A stretch of 60,946 nucleotides of DNA from RECO01 sp050485385. GTDB taxonomy: Bacteria > Pseudomonadota > Alphaproteobacteria > Geminicoccales > Geminicoccaceae. The DNA lies in contig JBJHBG010000007.1 of the NCBI GenBank assembly GCA_050485385.1, positions 1-60,946 on the forward strand, read 5' to 3'. Position 1 is the stretch's first letter; the number at the start of each line of letters is the position of its first letter. Both the position numbers and the translations under genes were made by a program. The notes under the pieces were generated by a model that saw nothing but the letters and a program-made list of their open reading frames with translations, had not been told where the DNA came from and searched no databases. Shown here in pieces: positions 60,407 to 60,946 of the stretch.

Positions 60407-60946
60407 TCGGCGGCGTCCTTGATGGCTTCTGCCCATTCGGCACGAAGCGCCCGGATCGTCCCGAGTTCGCCCTGGAAGTCGACGTAGTGCGGCAGCTTGA
60501 GGTGCTCGACGAAGCCGGTCGCCTGCACGTTGTCGGCGTGCATCAGTACGAACTCGGCATCCTGGCTCGGCGCCTTCACCTCCTCGCCGAGTTCGCTCGC
60601 GCGCAAGGCCCGATCCACCAGCGCCATCGCCATCGCGCGGCGCTCGGCATGGCCGAAGACGAGGCCGTAGCCGCGGGTGAACTGCGGCGGCTCGGTGGCC
60701 GTGCCCTTGAACTGGTTGACCATCTGGCACTCGGTGACCTCGATCTCGCCGAGGTCCACGGCGAAGCCCAATTCCTCCGGCGCGAACTCGACCGTCACCT
60801 CGCCCATCCGCACCTCGCCGACGAAGGGGTGCGAGCCGCCGAAGCCGCGCTGGGTGGCGTAGCCGAGGCCCAGCAGGAAGCCCTCGTCGCCGCGGGCGAG
60901 GTGCTGCAAGCGGAGATCGCGGTCGGCGGGAAACAGCAGGGGTTCG
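60403..60946 (-). CDS. phnI: phosphonate C-P lyase core protein PhnI (C-terminal part)
   Basis: The last 180 residues of PhnI, a subunit of the C-P lyase core that transfers phosphonate to ribose using ATP. It continues past the window edge. Visible family blocks are FGGSHPFVGEVRMGEV, the ECQMVNQFKG strand, PPQFTRGYGLVFGHAERRAM, and the C-terminal DNVQATGFVEHLKLPHYVDF. The stop overlaps the DUF429 start by 4 bases. phnG and phnH should lie further upstream outside the window. Confidence 0.93.
   Translation of the reverse strand, partial: EPLLFPADRDLRLQHLARGDEGFLLGLGYATQRGFGGSHPFVGEVRMGEVTVEFAPEELGFAVDLGEIEVTECQMVNQFKGTATEPPQFTRGYGLVFGHAERRAMAMALVDRALRASELGEEVKAPSQDAEFVLMHADNVQATGFVEHLKLPHYVDFQGELGTIRALRAEWAEAIKDAAE

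Overview
The window is a very GC-rich chromosomal segment, most likely from a free-living alphaproteobacterium of the Rhodospirillales type. The inference rests on gene content: an RpoH heat-shock sigma factor, a 1607-residue NAD-specific glutamate dehydrogenase, a K+-insensitive membrane pyrophosphatase, lipid A genes (lpxK, waaA), a DctPQM TRAP transporter and a carbon-phosphorus lyase operon. No transposase, phage gene, CRISPR array or rRNA was seen. A run of ten Ns at 54250-54259 shows that this is a draft scaffold, and the left edge (about 215-245) looks like a chimeric or rearranged junction.

Layout. 1-3742: a fragment of the type VI secretion gene tssG runs tail-to-tail into a hybrid histidine kinase whose receiver domain is cut short. 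3922-8861 (minus): a sulfur block of cspA, a TauE-like exporter, a YeeE/YedE-like sulfur transporter, a monoheme cytochrome c, a flavocytochrome c sulfide dehydrogenase-type flavoprotein, soxY and soxZ. 9146-11397: a secreted dienelactone-hydrolase-like enzyme, 3-methyladenine DNA glycosylase I and an MT-A70 methyltransferase. 11608-14789: a TRAP transporter with a strong hairpin between dctP and dctQ. 14841-17962: a secreted metallo-beta-lactamase-fold protein, then a CIA30-like protein, a 46-residue secreted peptide and a GMC oxidoreductase. 17972-23072 (minus): an SDR protein and a two-component RND efflux pump. 23125-36417: an orphan membrane protein, then on the minus strand a UbiH-like hydroxylase, rpoH, lpxK, waaA, an acyltransferase, glutamate dehydrogenase, a large mechanosensitive channel and tRNA-Arg(CCG).

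37526-43330 (plus) is the most unusual region. It is a tightly packed operon of a CHCC zinc-finger protein, an 875-residue ABC exporter-like protein with a degenerate nucleotide site and three Q-loop-like repeats, a cyclic-nucleotide-binding protein, a class III adenylate cyclase, an FkbM-type methyltransferase and a CDP-alcohol phosphatidyltransferase. The arrangement suggests a self-contained cAMP synthesis-and-sensing unit wired to a membrane transporter and possibly to lipid modification. The function is not known to me.

43305-53924: DsbB, a YqaA/DedA protein, H+-pyrophosphatase, a diguanylate cyclase, an HNH protein, a FemAB/GNAT-like protein, a small membrane peptide, an AbrB-family membrane protein, an orphan PIN-domain protein, a glutathione S-transferase, a hotdog thioesterase and an aldo/keto reductase. 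54287-60946 (minus): the distal part of a C-P lyase operon, phnI (partial), a DUF429 gene, phnJ, phnK, phnL, two tandem phnM paralogues and a DUF1045 gene. Neighbours overlap by 4 bp throughout, or by 1 bp at the last junction. The DUF429 gene between phnI and phnJ and the second phnM are departures from the classical operon.
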